This document shows, piece after piece, positions 1 to 8,702 of a stretch of DNA of 64,000 bases. The notes beneath the pieces are model-generated. The model made no database searches. It was not told the origin of the DNA and saw only the letters and a list, made by a program, of their open reading frames with translations. Position numbers and translations under genes: made by a program. Positions within the stretch are counted from its first letter, which is position 1. Each line of letters starts with the position of its first letter. This DNA is from an uncultured Prevotella sp. (lineage in GTDB: Bacteria > Bacteroidota > Bacteroidia > Bacteroidales > Bacteroidaceae), in the NCBI GenBank assembly GCA_944319935.1, contig CALUFM010000006.1, positions 62,001-126,000 of the forward strand, given 5' to 3'.

Positions 1-272
1 CCCTCTTTCCCGGCGTTCTCGGCGAGGTACTTCTCGCCTTCGGCCTTCGCCTTCTTGCCCTTTTCGGCCATGGCGGCGTTGGCTTTCTCTTCCTGTTGGC
101 GGAAAAATTCCTGTACGATTGTCTGCGCCTCGCTGTCTTTCACCTTAGGCTCTGCGCCCGCCAGCATGTCCTTTATGGCCGCGGCGAAGTCGTCGATGTT
201 CAAGCCCGTAGCCCCCATCTGCACCAGTTGGCGTCCGATGCCGAGACCCAAAGCGTAACTTAACTTGTCCAT
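1..272 (-). CDS. FKBP-type peptidyl-prolyl isomerase, N-terminal part (cut by window edge)
   Basis: Reading from the ATG at 272 to the window edge gives about 90 residues beginning MDKLSYALGLGIGRQL. This is the helical dimerisation domain found at the start of Mip/FklB-like peptidyl-prolyl isomerases, followed by a Lys/Ala/Glu-rich linker. The catalytic FKBP domain would lie to the left of position 1 and cannot be seen. Members fold exported proteins by isomerising X-Pro bonds. No signal peptide is visible at this start. The open frame runs unbroken to the edge, so the gene is cut by the window and not by mutation. Confidence 0.8.
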   Translation of the reverse strand, partial: MDKLSYALGLGIGRQLVQMGATGLNIDDFAAAIKDMLAGAEPKVKDSEAQTIVQEFFRQQEEKANAAMAEKGKKAKAEGEKYLAENAGKE

Positions 273-316
273 TTCTTACTAATTGATTATTCTTTTACCT
301 TATATTAAAAACCCTG

Positions 317-324
317 CAAAGGTA
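317..324 (-). promoter_or_regulatory. Bacteroidota -7 box for the FKBP gene
   Basis: The minus strand reads TACCTTTG, a full match to TAnnTTTG, 45 bp upstream of the FKBP start. No clear TTTG is seen 19-21 bp further up, so only the -7 half is supported. Confidence 0.55.
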
Positions 325-393
325 ATGTTTTTATCGGATTACGGCTGCATTATTATGGAATTTTCACTAATTTTGTAGGGAAGAAATAAGAAT

Positions 394-570
394 AAGGAGT
401 TAAAGAAGTTATCGCTCGCTGCGCTCGCTGAGAAGTTAAAGACAATAGTCCTGCTTCAAGACCGCAGCCACACAGCCAAAACAGGTCATGACCTGACCAA
501 TATCGAACAACGGAGCATTTGTCTTTAACTTCTCAGCGAGCGCAGCGAGCGATAACTTCTTTAACTCCTT
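394..570. repeat. R2 element, complete: perfect 52-bp inverted repeat
   Basis: Arms 394-445 and 519-570 are exact reverse complements over 52 bp around a 73-bp loop. The arm carries GAGTTAAAGAAGTTA, CGCTCGCTGCGCTCGCTGAG and GTTAAAGACAA. The right arm runs into TTTAACTTCTAAAAGAC, which ends just before the sirtuin start. The same family recurs at 19.2, 32.2, 41.5, 49.6 and 62.5 kb. Confidence 0.9.
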
Positions 571-594
571 TAACTTCTAAAAGACGTAACAACA

Positions 595-1299
595 ATGAAA
601 AAGCTTTTTGTCCTTACAGGTGCGGGAATGTCCGTAGAGAGCGGACTTAGCACCTTCCGCGACGCCGACGGGCTGTGGGAGAACTACCCCGTGGCGCGCG
701 TGGCCACGCATGAGGCGTGGCTCGACGACCCTGTCTACGTGAACAACTTTTACAACATGCTGCGCAAGAAGCTGCTCGACGCCAAGCCCAACGAGGGCCA
801 CCGCCTTGTGGCTGAGCTGGAGCGGCGGTATGACGTGACCGTGGTGACGCAGAACGTTGACAACCTGCACGAGGCGGCGGGCAGCTCGCACGTCATCCAC
901 CTGCACGGAGAACTGATGAAGACATGCTCGAGCCGCGACGTTGACAACCCGCGCTACTGGCGCACCATGACGCCCGGCGACCTTGACGTGAAGCCCGGCG
1001 AGAAGGCCGGCGACGGCTCGCTGCTCAGGCCTTACATAGTGTTCTTCGGCGAGGCCGTGCCCAACATCAGCGTGGCGGCCGACTACGCGCGCCAGGCCGA
1101 CCTGTTCGTCATCATCGGCACGTCGCTCAACGTCTACCCGGCGGCGGGCCTCGTGCAATACGCCGGGCCGCAGACGCCCGTCTACCTCATCGACCCCAAG
1201 CCCGTGATGGCCGCCGGCCGGCACAACGTCACGCACATACAGAAGGGCGCATCAGAGGGTATGCGCGAGCTGACCGGCATCCTCATGAAGGACGAATGA
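595..1299 (+). CDS. cobB: NAD-dependent protein deacylase, sirtuin (Sir2) family
   Basis: A 234-residue sirtuin that removes acyl groups from lysine using NAD+. Visible motifs in order: Rossmann GAGMSVESG (9-17), FRDADGLW (21-28), TQNVDN (85-90), HLHGE with the catalytic His at 104, FFGEAVP (150-156) and GTSLNVYPAAGL (175-186). The zinc ribbon expected after HGE has only one Cys (111), so the usual four-Cys site is absent. From memory this also occurs in other Bacteroidota CobB-like proteins. The Tyr of the desuccinylase YxxR pair is present (53), but the Arg falls one residue later, so acyl preference is uncertain. The ATG lies 24 bp after an R2 repeat. OPT transporter follows, with its own gap. 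Confidence 0.88.
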   Translation: MKKLFVLTGAGMSVESGLSTFRDADGLWENYPVARVATHEAWLDDPVYVNNFYNMLRKKLLDAKPNEGHRLVAELERRYDVTVVTQNVDNLHEAAGSSHVIHLHGELMKTCSSRDVDNPRYWRTMTPGDLDVKPGEKAGDGSLLRPYIVFFGEAVPNISVAADYARQADLFVIIGTSLNVYPAAGLVQYAGPQTPVYLIDPKPVMAAGRHNVTHIQKGASEGMRELTGILMKDE

Positions 1300-1355
1300 C
1301 GGCGCGTTCCGCCACAGCCTGTAACCATCTGTAAACCAGCAGGTTGCAGACAGCC

Positions 1356-1450
1356 CTGCAAAAGGGCGCGTTTCACCTCGCAAAAGGGCGTCTTTTAGCT
1401 TGCAAAAGAGCGTCAACCGCAAGCCAAAAGACGCCCTTTCACATTGCAAA
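1356..1450. repeat. R1 GC-rich hairpin cluster after the sirtuin gene
   Basis: Three GCAAAAG-led units occur here. AAAGGGCGTCTTTT near 1382 pairs with AAAAGACGCCCTTT near 1426. This belongs to the R1 family that follows many genes in the window and could act as a terminator for the sirtuin transcript. Confidence 0.65.
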
Positions 1451-1575
1451 AAAATTTCACCAACCATCATGTCTTCCCCATCCGGCTCATCGGCCAAATC
1501 CAATCATTTCACTAAACAAAACGCCGCCAACTTGAAAAATACCCGTTTTATTTTCTTAGTGAACGATATTTTTCT

Positions 1576-1583
1576 TAATTTTG
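1576..1583 (+). promoter_or_regulatory. -7 box for the OPT transporter gene
   Basis: TAATTTTG matches TAnnTTTG and lies 49 bp before the start codon in an AT-rich stretch. The -33 half is weak. Confidence 0.5.
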
Positions 1584-1631
1584 CGCCAATATGCCAATCA
1601 AGAAAAACAACGAACAAACAGATAAACACTT

Positions 1632-3617
1632 ATGGAAGACTTGGAAAAAGACGGAGTGCGGCTGCCAGACAACGCATTCCGAGAACTGAAAGAGGGAGAG
1701 AAATACCGCCCGGTGATGGACCCGCAGAAGGTTTACCCGGAAGTCAACGGGTGGTCAGTGACATGGGGCGTGCTGATGGCGATGCTCTTCTCGGCCGCAG
1801 CCGCCTACTTGGGCTTGCGCGTGGGGCAGGTGTTCGAGGCGGCCATCCCCATCGCCATAATAGCCGTGGGAGTGTCAACAGCGGCCAAGAGGCGCAACCC
1901 TCTGGGCGAGAACGTCATCATACAGAGCATCGGCGCATGCTCGGGCGCGGTCGTGGCGGGCGCAATCTTCACCCTGCCGGCCATCTACATACTTGAGGAC
2001 AAGTATCCGGGCATGGGCGCGTCGTTCATCGAGGTGTTCCTCAGCTCGCTCCTGGGCGGCGTCCTCGGCATACTGTTCCTAATCCCGTTCCGCAAGTATT
2101 TCGTCAGCGACATGCACGGCAAGTACCCCTTCCCCGAGGCCACGGCCACCACGCAGGTGCTGGTCAGCGGAGCCAAGGGCGGCAAGCAGGCCAAGCCGCT
2201 GCTGCTGGCCGGCCTCGTGGGCGGACTGTATGACTTCATCGTGGCAACCTTCGGCTGGTGGAACGAGAACTTCACCACGCGCGTCATCGGCCTCGGCGAA
2301 CAGCTCGCCGACAAGGCGAAGCTCGTCTTCAAGGTGAACACGGGCGCGGCAGTGCTGGGCCTCGGCTTCATAGTAGGCCTGAAATACGCCCTCATCATCT
2401 GCCTCGGCTCGCTGTCGGTGTGGTGGCTCATAGTGCCGCTGATGTCAGTGCTGTTCCACGGCGACGTGCTGAACCAGTGGGACCCGCACATCGCCACCGC
2501 CGTAGGCGACATGTCGCCTGAGGACATCTTCAACTATTACGGCAAGTACATAGGCATAGGCGGCATAGCCATGGCCGGAATAATAGGCATCATCAACTCG
2601 TGGGGCATCATAAAGAACGCCGTAGGGCTGGCCGCGCGCGAAATGCGCGGAGGCAAGGGCGGCGGCAAGCAGGTGGCCCGCACGCAGAGGGACATACCGT
2701 TCAAAATCATCGCCATAGGCGCAATAGCCACCATCCTCATCACCTTCGTGTTCTTCTGGGCCGGCGTGATGAAGGGCAACCTGCTGTTCGCCGTGGTGGG
2801 CATACTGCTCGTGGCGGTGATAGCCTTCCTCTTCACCACCGTGGCGGCCAACGCAATCGCCATCGTGGGCAGCAACCCCGTGTCGGGAATGACGCTCATG
2901 ACGCTCATCCTCGCCTCGGTGGTAATGGTGGCCGTAGGCCTCAAGGGCACGGGCGGCATGGTGGCCGCGCTCATAATGGGCGGCGTCGTCTGCACCGCGC
3001 TGTCAATGGCCGGGGCGTTCGTCACCGACCTGAAAATCGGTTACTGGCTCGGCACAACGCCCAAGAAGCAGGAGACCTGGAAGTTCCTCGGCACGCTGGT
3101 TTCAGCCGCCACAGTGGGCGGTGTCATGATATTGCTCGACAAGACCTACGGCTTCGCCAGCGGACAGCTCGCCGCGCCGCAGGCCAACGCCATGGCCGCG
3201 GTCATCGACCCGCTGATGAACGGCGTTGACGCGCCGTGGATTCTCTACGGCATAGGCGCGCTGATAGCAATCATCCTCACCGCATGCAAGGTGCCGGCAC
3301 TGGCTTTCGCCCTCGGCATGTTCATCCCCATACAGCTCAACATACCGCTGCTCGTCGGCGGCGCAATCAACTGGTACGTGACATCCCGCTCAAAAGACCC
3401 TGAAGTCAACAAGGCACGCGGCGAGAAAGGCACGCTCATCGCCAGCGGCTTCATTGCCGGAGGCGCGCTCATGGGAGTGGTAAGCGCATTGCTGCGCTTC
3501 GGCGGAGTGAACCTCGTTGACAACGAGTGGCTGGCCAACCCGATGTCACAGGTATGCGCGCTTGTGGCTTACGTGCTGTTGATTACATATTTCATAAAAG
3601 CAACTAAGAAATCATAA
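1632..3617 (+). CDS. OPT family oligopeptide transporter
   Basis: A 661-residue integral inner-membrane protein with about 14 hydrophobic segments, the first near residues 40-75 (WGVLMAMLFSAAAAYLGLRV). Length and layout fit the prokaryotic OPT family, which imports small peptides or metal-chelate conjugates with protons. The substrate cannot be told from sequence. A charged cytoplasmic loop (around 335-355, rich in Gly and Lys) splits the protein into two halves. The start follows a -7 box and an AT-rich leader. The M6 protease gene begins 26 bp after the stop, so the two are probably co-transcribed. That pairing suggests extracellular proteolysis coupled to peptide uptake, which is an inference. 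Confidence 0.88.
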   Translation: MEDLEKDGVRLPDNAFRELKEGEKYRPVMDPQKVYPEVNGWSVTWGVLMAMLFSAAAAYLGLRVGQVFEAAIPIAIIAVGVSTAAKRRNPLGENVIIQSIGACSGAVVAGAIFTLPAIYILEDKYPGMGASFIEVFLSSLLGGVLGILFLIPFRKYFVSDMHGKYPFPEATATTQVLVSGAKGGKQAKPLLLAGLVGGLYDFIVATFGWWNENFTTRVIGLGEQLADKAKLVFKVNTGAAVLGLGFIVGLKYALIICLGSLSVWWLIVPLMSVLFHGDVLNQWDPHIATAVGDMSPEDIFNYYGKYIGIGGIAMAGIIGIINSWGIIKNAVGLAAREMRGGKGGGKQVARTQRDIPFKIIAIGAIATILITFVFFWAGVMKGNLLFAVVGILLVAVIAFLFTTVAANAIAIVGSNPVSGMTLMTLILASVVMVAVGLKGTGGMVAALIMGGVVCTALSMAGAFVTDLKIGYWLGTTPKKQETWKFLGTLVSAATVGGVMILLDKTYGFASGQLAAPQANAMAAVIDPLMNGVDAPWILYGIGALIAIILTACKVPALAFALGMFIPIQLNIPLLVGGAINWYVTSRSKDPEVNKARGEKGTLIASGFIAGGALMGVVSALLRFGGVNLVDNEWLANPMSQVCALVAYVLLITYFIKATKKS

Positions 3618-3643
3618 TACACAACAAAAAGCACAAACACGAA

Positions 3644-5761
3644 ATGAAAAGACTATTTTTGGCATTGTCACTGGCACTTGCGGTCATGGCCGCAAGTGCC
3701 ATTCCCGCTAAAAGGGGAACATGGAAAACTATCAGGTTGGCTGACGGCAGCGAGGTGAGAGCCGAGCTGCGCGGAGACGAGTTCGGCCACTACTGGCAGG
3801 CGGAAGACGGACGGCGCTTCATAATAAACGCCGAAACGGGAACCGCCGAGGCGGCCGACGTAAAGGCGATGAAGGCCAACGCCGCTGAGAAACGCAAGCA
3901 AGCGTCGCAGCGCAGGCTAAAACGCGCGCCAAGGGCGAAAGCCTCGACAAGGGCGGACGACCCCGTATACGAGGGCGAGAAGAAGGGACTAATCATACTG
4001 GTGCAGTTCGACGACGTGAAGTTCAAGGCGGAGAACACGCCCGAACAGTTCCGGCGCATAGCCAACGAGGAAGGCTTTGCCGAAGGGAATTTCACAGGAA
4101 GCGTGAAAGACTACTTCAAGGCGCAGAGCTACGGACGGTTCACAATCGACTTTGACGTGGCCGGACCGGTGACGATGCCTAACGGCTACGCTTATTACGG
4201 AGAGAACGGCATATTCGGAACTGACAAGACCGGCAGGATTGGCGAGATGATAGAACAGGCCTGCAGGGGCGTAGAGGGGCAAGTGGACTTCAACGACTAC
4301 GACTGGGACGGCGACGGAGAAGCTGACCAGGTATACGTTCTCTACGCCGGACACGGGGAAGCCGACACCGAAGACCCGAACACAATCTGGCCTCACGAGT
4401 ATGAACTCAGGTACGCCCTCGGGGTGTGCCCGATGGTCGGGGGCGTGTACATCAACACTTACGCGTGCGGTCCCGAACTGGGAGTGGGCGACTATACGGC
4501 CGGAATTGGCACGATTTGCCACGAGTTTTCGCACTGTCTCGGCTTCCCGGACATGTACGACACTGACGACAACGTTAACTACGGAACGGGCTATTGGGAC
4601 GTAATGTGCATGGGAAACTACAACAACGACAGCTTCACGCCGGCGTCTTACACAAGCCTCGAACGGTGGTACGCAGGATGGATTGAGCCAACCGTACTTG
4701 ACACCGACATCACCGTGGAGAACCTTGGCGCGCTCGACAAGACCGGCGAAGCTTACGTCATCTACAACGACGAGGACACTGACGAATACTACCTGATAGA
4801 GAACCGCCAGCACGAAGGATGGGACGCAGGGCTGCCGGGGGCAGGGATGCTGATACTGCACGTCGACTTCGACGAGCGCGCTTGGCAAAACAACACATTC
4901 AACAACAACACTCCGCAGCACTGCACAATATTCCCTGCAGACAACAGCCTGGGCTATAAAATGGACGACTTGGCCGGAGACGTATATCCGTACAACGGCA
5001 ACAACTGCCTGACCAACACGTCACTGCCAGCCGCAACGCTTAACGGCAAGAACACGGACGGCTCACGACTGATGAACAAATTCATAACAGACATCACTCA
5101 AAACGACGACGGAACGATGGCCTTTACGTTCAGCGACCTGTCAAAAGCCACCGAAGACTACAACCTGCCACAGTCATACATCTTCTATGAGTCGTTTGAC
5201 CAGTGCAACGGCAACGGCGGAAACGACGGCGTTTTCAACGGTTCGGAAGCAGGGAGCGGCAGCCTTGCCACAGACAACGACGGCTGGGCATTCACCGAAG
5301 GGCAGGGAGCAAGCCAATGCGCGATGTTCGGTTCCGCCACCACAGGAGGCGAAGCCGTGACACCCGCGATAAAGGTTGACGGCGAATGTGAGGTGTGGTT
5401 CAAGGTCGCACCCTATGCCACAGACTCACCCAAACTGACAGTGGAAGCAAACGGAGGCAACGCTTCGCTGTCGAGAACCGAATTCATGATGCGCGAAGGA
5501 CGATGGACCGTATTCAACACGACGCTTACCGGAGACGGCGATGTGCGCCTTACATTCAACAACGGAGGCCAACGCTTCTTCCTTGACAAGGTTTGCCTGA
5601 CGACCGACAATGTTGACACAGGCATAAACAACGCCACAACAGGCATGCAAAACGCCGCTCCTGAAGGAATATACAGCATTGACGGACGGCGGCTTGGAAC
5701 TGACTTTGACGCGCTGCCAAAGGGAATATACATCGTGAACGGCAAGAAAATCGTGAAATGA
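3644..5761 (+). CDS. Secreted M6-family (immune inhibitor A-like) metalloprotease with T9SS-type tail
   Basis: A 705-residue exported protease. A Sec signal (MKRLFLALSLALAVMAASA) leads into a propeptide-like region, then a catalytic domain with the zinc motif HEFSHCLGFPDMYD (near 290). The HExxHxxGxxD pattern is that of M6 peptidases. An Asp/Asn-rich, Ca-binding-looking segment (NDYDWDGDGEAD) lies near 220. After about 510 comes a beta-rich domain, then a short tail (GIYSIDGRRL, LPKGIYIVNGKK) typical of type IX secretion sorting signals in Prevotella and Porphyromonas. So the protein is probably sent to the surface by T9SS. It sits 26 bp behind the OPT transporter gene. The substrate is unknown. 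A strong hairpin at 5786-5828 ends the transcript. Confidence 0.85.
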   Translation: MKRLFLALSLALAVMAASAIPAKRGTWKTIRLADGSEVRAELRGDEFGHYWQAEDGRRFIINAETGTAEAADVKAMKANAAEKRKQASQRRLKRAPRAKASTRADDPVYEGEKKGLIILVQFDDVKFKAENTPEQFRRIANEEGFAEGNFTGSVKDYFKAQSYGRFTIDFDVAGPVTMPNGYAYYGENGIFGTDKTGRIGEMIEQACRGVEGQVDFNDYDWDGDGEADQVYVLYAGHGEADTEDPNTIWPHEYELRYALGVCPMVGGVYINTYACGPELGVGDYTAGIGTICHEFSHCLGFPDMYDTDDNVNYGTGYWDVMCMGNYNNDSFTPASYTSLERWYAGWIEPTVLDTDITVENLGALDKTGEAYVIYNDEDTDEYYLIENRQHEGWDAGLPGAGMLILHVDFDERAWQNNTFNNNTPQHCTIFPADNSLGYKMDDLAGDVYPYNGNNCLTNTSLPAATLNGKNTDGSRLMNKFITDITQNDDGTMAFTFSDLSKATEDYNLPQSYIFYESFDQCNGNGGNDGVFNGSEAGSGSLATDNDGWAFTEGQGASQCAMFGSATTGGEAVTPAIKVDGECEVWFKVAPYATDSPKLTVEANGGNASLSRTEFMMREGRWTVFNTTLTGDGDVRLTFNNGGQRFFLDKVCLTTDNVDTGINNATTGMQNAAPEGIYSIDGRRLGTDFDALPKGIYIVNGKKIVK

Positions 5762-5785
5762 CAAGCTGCAAGCTTATGTCAAAAC

Positions 5786-5828
5786 AAAAGCCTTTGCGCG
5801 ACCGTAAGCGGTCATCGCAAAGGCTTTT
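5786..5828. terminator. Bidirectional terminator between the M6 protease and gyrB
   Basis: Arms AAAAGCCTTTGCG (5786-5798) and CGCAAAGGCTTTT (5816-5828) pair perfectly, and an inner GACCG/CGGTC stem extends the hairpin. The A and T tracts on its two sides let it work for both convergent genes. Confidence 0.85.
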
Positions 5829-5864
5829 CCTTTTATCCTTACAGACGCCTGACGGCTTTATGCG

Positions 5865-7838
5865 TCATGCGTCGATGTTGGCGTAAGTGGCGTTCTGCTC
5901 TATGAACTGGCGGCGCGGCTCCACATCGTCGCCCATTAGCATTGAGAAGATTTCGTCGGCCTCGGCCGCGTTCTCGATTGTAACCTGCTTCAGGAGGCGC
6001 GTTTCGGGGTTCATGGTGGTTTCCCAAAGCTGCTCCGGGTTCATCTCTCCAAGACCTTTGTAGCGTTGCGTGTGTATGCTCTTGCCGTCATCCACACCCT
6101 CTCCGTACTTGTCAAGGAACGCCTGACGCTGCTGGTCGGTGTAACAGTACTCCTTGACCTTGTTCTTGTACGTGCAAAGGTAAAGCGGCGGCGTTGCGAT
6201 ATACAAGTGACCTTCCTGTATAACCTTCGGCATGAAGCGGTAGAAGAGCGTCATGATGAGCGTGTCGATGTGCGAACCATCGACGTCGGCGTCGGTCATT
6301 ATGATGATTTTGTCGTAACGCAGCTTGTCGATGTTAGCTTCCTTGTCGTCCTCGCCGTCAACGCCGAAGCGCACGCCGATGCTCTGGATGATGTTCATAA
6401 CCGACTCGCTTTCGAACACCTTGTGCCACATCACCTTCTCTACGTTCAGGATTTTACCCCTCAACGGCAGTATGGCTTGCGTGAAACGGTTGCGCCCCTG
6501 CTTGGCCGAGCCGCCCGCCGAGTCACCCTCGACGAGGAAAATCTCACACTCCTTGGGGTCTTTGTTAGAGCAGTCGGCCAGCTTTCCGGGCAGTCCTCCG
6601 CCGCTCATGGGGTTCTTGCGCTGCACGCTTTCACGCGCCTTTCGCGCCGCGATGCGCGCCGTGGCGGCAAGGATGACCTTGTCGCATATCATCTTCGCCT
6701 CCTTGGGATGTTCCTCAAGATAGTATGTCAAGGCTTCAGACACGGCCTGCTGTACGGCTCCTGTCACCTCGCTGTTGCCCAACTTGGTCTTCGTCTGGCC
6801 CTCAAACTGTGGTTCGGCAACCTTGATTGATATTACGGCTGTCAGTCCTTCGCGGAAGTCTTCGCCGGCTATTTCAATCTTGGCTTTCTCTATTTGTTTC
6901 GATATTGCGGGGTCGTTGTCGGCATACTTCTTTAAAGTGCGTGTCAAAGCCATGCGGAATCCCACGAGGTGGGTTCCTCCTTCTATGGTGTTGATGTTGT
7001 TGACGTAAGAATGGATATTCTCCGAATAGTCGGTGTTATACATCACGGCGACCTCGATTGGTATGCCCTGCTTCTCCGTCTTCAGGTAAATCACGTCGTC
7101 GAAAAGGTGAGTGCGGTGGCGGTCGATGTAGCGTACAAACTCTTTCAGACCGTCAACGGCATGAAACACTTCCTGCTTCGTATTGCCCTCTTCGTCGGGA
7201 CGGAGGTCGGTAAGCGTGATTTTTATGCCGGCGTTGAGGTAAGCCAGCTCACGCATACGCTTGGCTATGATGTCATACTTGTAAACAGTAGTGGTGAAGA
7301 TTGTGGGGTCCGGCCAGAACTGCTGGCGTGTTCCGCGCAGCTCCGTCTCGCCTACCACCTTTACGGGATACAGCGGTTTTCCCTTCTCGTATTCCTGCTG
7401 GTAGATTTTGCCGTCGCGGAACACCTGCGACATCATGCGGGTTGACAGCGCGTTGACACACGAAACGCCCACGCCGTGCAGACCACCCGACACCTTGTAA
7501 GAGCCTTTGTCAAACTTGCCTCCGGCGTGCAACACGGTCATGACCACCTCCAACGCCGACTTGTGCAGCTTCTTGTGTTCGTCCACGGGTATGCCTCGGC
7601 CGTTGTCCTGCACGGTTATCGAGTTGTCTTCGTTGATTGTCACTTCAATGTGAGTGCAATATCCGGCCATGGCCTCGTCGATGGAGTTGTCCACGGTCTC
7701 GTTCACCAGGTGGTGAAGACCCTTCTCGCTGATGTCGCCGATATACATGGCGGGACGCTTGCGCACCGCTTCCAAGCCCTCAAGCACTTGGATGTTGCTG
7801 GCCGAATAATTGTTCTCGTTGATTTGATTTTCTGCCAT
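5865..7838 (-). CDS. gyrB: DNA gyrase subunit B
   Basis: A 657-residue ATPase subunit of gyrase, which introduces negative supercoils with GyrA. ATP-binding motifs near the N-terminus: NETVDNSIDEA (about 46-56), DNGRGIP (78-84) and GGLHGVGVS (118-126). The toprim domain has EGDSAGG (437-443) and TDADVDG (515-521). The C-terminal QRYKGLGEM motif is present. An in-frame TTG lies two codons earlier. I chose the ATG at 7838 because MAENQIN is the family-like start. Length fits the shorter gyrB type without the enterobacterial insert. A single -7 box at 7864-7871 lies 26 bp upstream. No oddities. Confidence 0.97.
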   Translation of the reverse strand: MAENQINENNYSASNIQVLEGLEAVRKRPAMYIGDISEKGLHHLVNETVDNSIDEAMAGYCTHIEVTINEDNSITVQDNGRGIPVDEHKKLHKSALEVVMTVLHAGGKFDKGSYKVSGGLHGVGVSCVNALSTRMMSQVFRDGKIYQQEYEKGKPLYPVKVVGETELRGTRQQFWPDPTIFTTTVYKYDIIAKRMRELAYLNAGIKITLTDLRPDEEGNTKQEVFHAVDGLKEFVRYIDRHRTHLFDDVIYLKTEKQGIPIEVAVMYNTDYSENIHSYVNNINTIEGGTHLVGFRMALTRTLKKYADNDPAISKQIEKAKIEIAGEDFREGLTAVISIKVAEPQFEGQTKTKLGNSEVTGAVQQAVSEALTYYLEEHPKEAKMICDKVILAATARIAARKARESVQRKNPMSGGGLPGKLADCSNKDPKECEIFLVEGDSAGGSAKQGRNRFTQAILPLRGKILNVEKVMWHKVFESESVMNIIQSIGVRFGVDGEDDKEANIDKLRYDKIIIMTDADVDGSHIDTLIMTLFYRFMPKVIQEGHLYIATPPLYLCTYKNKVKEYCYTDQQRQAFLDKYGEGVDDGKSIHTQRYKGLGEMNPEQLWETTMNPETRLLKQVTIENAAEADEIFSMLMGDDVEPRRQFIEQNATYANIDA

Positions 7839-7863
7839 TTTCAAGTTCGTGTATATTAACGTG

Positions 7864-7871
7864 CAAAGATA
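7864..7871 (-). promoter_or_regulatory. gyrB promoter -7 box
   Basis: Minus strand TATCTTTG, a full match to TAnnTTTG, 26 bp before the gyrB ATG. A partial -33 (TTTCG, at 7891-7895) lies 19 bp further up. Confidence 0.7.
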
Positions 7872-8078
7872 GTAAAAAAATACTGTTCTGCGAAATTTTA
7901 AATCTTAAAATCTCTTTCTCTGGAAGCAAGACGCCGACGCCCGTCCAGGCAAGGGCGCGGACGCCGGAAACAGGCGGGAAGAGCCGCCCCGGAACGGCTT
8001 TTGGCACACGCTTCCACCCCTCTTGCGGCCGCCCGGCGGGATGGTTACGCCACGCCGGCGGCACAAGCGCACGGCAAC

Positions 8079-8116
8079 AAAAAAAACTACGACTCCCACC
8101 ATGGTGAGGGTCGTAG
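8079..8116 (-). terminator. Intrinsic terminator of tRNA-Glu/rpsT transcript
   Basis: On the minus strand CTACGACCCTCACC pairs with GGTGGGAGTCGTAG, followed by eight T. This is a classic stem plus U-tract, 33 bp beyond the rpsT stop. Confidence 0.88.
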
Positions 8117-8148
8117 CCATAAAATGTCTCTCTTATTTATAATTTCAC

Positions 8149-8403
8149 TTATCCAAGCTTACTGATATGGCAAGCCAAGCTCGACTTCAAGTTGGCAGCC
8201 TTGTTCTTGTGGATGATGTTGGTCTTGGCAAGCTTGTCAAGCATCTTCTGAACGCTCGGGTAAAGCTTCAGAGCCTCGTCCTTGTCAGTCATGGCACGCA
8301 ACTTGCGCACAGCGTTACGCATGGTCTTGGCGTAATATTTATTGTGCAACGTCCTCTTCTCGTCCTGACGGATTCTCTTAACTGATGATTTGTGATTAGC
8401 CAT
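8149..8403 (-). CDS. rpsT: 30S ribosomal protein S20
   Basis: An 84-residue basic protein starting [16 protein letters not shown], the invariant S20 opening. Lys/Arg-rich helices bind 16S rRNA during small-subunit assembly. The length is standard. It lies 35 bp downstream of tRNA-Glu on the same strand. They share the promoter at 8530-8561 and end at the terminator at 8079-8116, so this is a small stable-RNA plus ribosomal-protein operon. Confidence 0.97.
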   Translation of the reverse strand: MANHKSSVKRIRQDEKRTLHNKYYAKTMRNAVRKLRAMTDKDEALKLYPSVQKMLDKLAKTNIIHKNKAANLKSSLACHISKLG

Positions 8404-8438
8404 CTCTTATATGTCCTTTTCCTTATTGTTTTTTGTTG

Positions 8439-8510
8439 TAGTCCCTAGGAGAGTCGAACTCCTCTTTAGAGAATGAAAATCTCTCGTCCTAGCCGATAGA
8501 CGAAGGGACC
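8439..8510 (-). tRNA. tRNA-Glu (anticodon TTC)
   Basis: The minus strand folds as a 72-nt cloverleaf. Acceptor GGTCCCT pairs with AGGGACT, with a first-pair G:U. The anticodon loop ATTTTCAT lies between GAGAG and CTCTC-type arms and carries TTC. The T-arm GGAGTTCGACTCTCC is present. CCA is not encoded. It is transcribed ahead of rpsT. Confidence 0.93.
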
Positions 8511-8529
8511 GTGGTTGTTTTTTGCGGTG

Positions 8530-8561
8530 CAAAGGTATGGGTTTTATTTCAAACAGCCAAA
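8530..8561 (-). promoter_or_regulatory. Promoter of tRNA-Glu/rpsT
   Basis: Minus strand TTTG (8561-8558), a 20-bp spacer, then TACCTTTG (8537-8530). Both halves match the Bacteroidota consensus TTTG-N19/20-TAnnTTTG. The tRNA begins 20 bp further on. Confidence 0.9.
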
Positions 8562-8601
8562 CATTTTTCAATATTTTTCTCATTTTTCGGTCAAAAACAT
8601 G

Positions 8602-8609
8602 TATTTTTG
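8602..8609 (+). promoter_or_regulatory. -7 box for recO
   Basis: TATTTTTG on the plus strand, 94 bp before the recO ATG. The AT-rich region upstream shows no clean TTTG at the right distance. Confidence 0.55.
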
Positions 8610-8702
8610 CATGAAAACGGGCCGTACCGCCCGCATAAGGGCCTGCCAACGCCCACCGCACGGCGGCGCACGCCGAAACACATAAAGAGCCACTTTCACG
8701 AC

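Noticed and set aside
394..570. Possible invertible promoter of the kind flanked by inverted repeats in Bacteroides
   Set aside because: The 73-bp segment between the arms has no TAnnTTTG box in either direction, arms of 52 bp are much longer than known recombinase sites, and no recombinase gene is nearby. The loop of the copy at 49.6 kb has none either.
577..1236. Long antisense frame over the sirtuin (and similar ones over gyrB, murC, mraY, ftsI)
   Set aside because: High GC at third positions opens the opposite frames. The real genes have full motif sets, while the antisense frames are His/Arg/Val-rich with none.
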